A stretch of 25,895 nucleotides of DNA from CAYVFC01 sp964450715 (GTDB taxonomy: Bacteria; Myxococcota_A; Polyangia; Polyangiales; JAFGIB01): assembly GCA_964450715.1 (NCBI GenBank), contig CAYVFC010000113.1, forward strand, positions 1 to 25,895. Direction: 5' to 3'. The notes below the pieces were generated by a model. The model ran no database searches. It was not told the origin of the DNA and saw only the letters and a program-made list of their open reading frames with translations. Made by a program: the position numbers and the translations under genes. This document shows positions 25,325 through 25,895 of the stretch, one piece after another; the stretch's first letter is position 1, and the number at the start of each line of letters is the position of its first letter.

Positions 25325-25691
25325 GGGACGAAGGGACAGTGCGCGAAGGCGACCTGGTTATTGCACTGTTTCTTCTGGTGTAAGCAACGAGCGTGCCGGT
25401 AACAAAGTGCTGTAATTACAACGTAATTTTCGATCGCCGCTTGGCACTTGCGAGCCTTCTGCGCGATTTGCGCGACCGGTTGCGCGCCTTGTGCAACAAG
25501 GTGCGCGATTGGCTACCTGGTCCCACTTTTGGCTACACACGCGCCTTCCGCTGTTTTCGCGTCGAAAGGCGCCCTTGAAGCGGTCCCATCAGAAACAATT
25601 CTCCGTCCACCGGCCCTTTTTTCCCGAAGGCAGGTGTGCTCAAGGCGTTTTTTCGTTTTCGAGTCTGCCGCTGGTTCGGAAGGGACCCAGG

Positions 25692-25717
25692 TCGGCGATC
25701 GGCGCGCCGATCGCCGA
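25692..25717. promoter_or_regulatory. perfect 26-bp palindrome
   Basis: TCGGCGATCGGCG is followed immediately by its exact reverse complement, centred between 25704 and 25705. With no spacer it is more like a protein-binding site or a cruciform than a terminator. It is about 370 bases upstream of the sugar transferase start. Confidence 0.5.
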
Positions 25718-25808
25718 GCGCAGGGACGGCTTCGATACGGCGTGCCTCGCCCACCGGCTATTACCGACTCGTACAGAGCGATACGGAACGATGTTGCTCT
25801 GCCGTGCC

Positions 25809-25836
25809 TTGCGGTAGAGTTGTTTTTCTATATGTT
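25809..25836 (+). promoter_or_regulatory. possible promoter reading out of the window
   Basis: TTGCGG (25809-25814) and TATGTT (25831-25836) are 16 bases apart, with a T-rich spacer. It points right, directly into the repeat at 25846. Both boxes match the consensus only partly. Confidence 0.25.
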
Positions 25837-25845
25837 CTGGGCCTA

Positions 25846-25895
25846 AGGAGGCACCGCAAAATAAACGATACGAGACCGGGCGCGTCGGCGGAGCG
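25846..25895. repeat. palindromic MITE/REP-like element, copy 3 (cut by window end)
   Basis: AGGAGGCACCGCAAAATAA at 25846-25864 is identical to 5917-5935, and the bases after it keep a weaker likeness (an AT step, then GGGCG and CGGC at similar spacing). Only the left end is inside the window. Same orientation as copy 2. Confidence 0.6.

Larger units (their letters stand above)
25325..25845. other. gene-free stretch upstream of the sugar transferase
   Basis: About 520 bases without a credible gene; open frames here have Cys/Arg-rich or low-complexity products. It holds an AT-rich patch with the palindrome TGTAATTACA (25411-25420) and a weak minus-strand promoter-like pair (-35 TTGTTA at 25405-25400, -10 TACACC at 25382-25377, 17 bases apart). 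There is also a repetitive GCGCGATTTGCGCG-type stretch (25460-25515), a perfect 26-base palindrome at 25692, and a possible plus-strand promoter near the right end. Confidence 0.6.

Noticed and set aside
25448..25846. 132-residue plus-strand open frame
   Set aside because: The product is Cys/Arg/Ala-rich, without domain or ribosome site, and crosses the 26-base palindrome.

Overview
The window is GC-rich and looks chromosomal, most likely from a myxobacterium-type organism (Myxococcota or a relative). The basis is the secreted-protein style: Cys-rich lipoproteins with Asp/Ser/Gly/Ala-rich linkers, a metzincin lipoprotein, outer-membrane barrel proteins and a membrane protein with a PEGA-like tail. 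The lineage is inferred; there is no rRNA or marker gene here.

Left part (1-7352): a small lipoprotein, then an archaeal-type XPB helicase overlapping a Bax1/DUF790 nuclease (minus strand), a Cys-rich lipoprotein and a Pro-rich single-pass membrane protein (plus strand), and a CAP-domain lipoprotein (minus strand). Middle (7528-14525, plus strand): a 1314-residue metzincin lipoprotein, an outer-membrane barrel-like protein, a Cys-rich lipoprotein and a phosphotriesterase-family hydrolase, all closely spaced. They converge on a secreted endonuclease/exonuclease/phosphatase-family protein. A tRNA-Arg(CCT) follows, then an outer-membrane protein and a Ser/Ala/Pro-rich PEGA-like membrane protein.

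The most interesting region is 18036-23790 (minus strand), a complete lasso-peptide-type RiPP cluster. In transcription order it holds an ABC ATPase, an ABC-2 permease, the PqqD-like leader-binding protein B1, the transglutaminase-fold protease B2, the asparagine-synthetase-like cyclase C, a 59-residue precursor A and an HPr-kinase-like kinase. The precursor lay unlabelled between cyclase and kinase. Its leader fits the lasso recognition pattern Y-x2-P-x-L-x3-G-x5-T exactly. The predicted 36-residue core would form an 8-residue ring (Gln1 to Glu8), carries a Cys-x5-Cys in a very long tail, and ends in Ser, the residue that paeninodin-type kinases phosphorylate. A polyprenyl-phosphate sugar phosphotransferase lies just upstream on the same strand.

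Three intergenic sites (3035-3191, 5917-6064 and 25846 to the window end) carry related copies of a palindromic element of roughly 140-160 bp with inverted ends, probably a MITE/REP-like family. A separate long imperfect inverted repeat (7404-7497) lies between the divergent CAP and metzincin genes.
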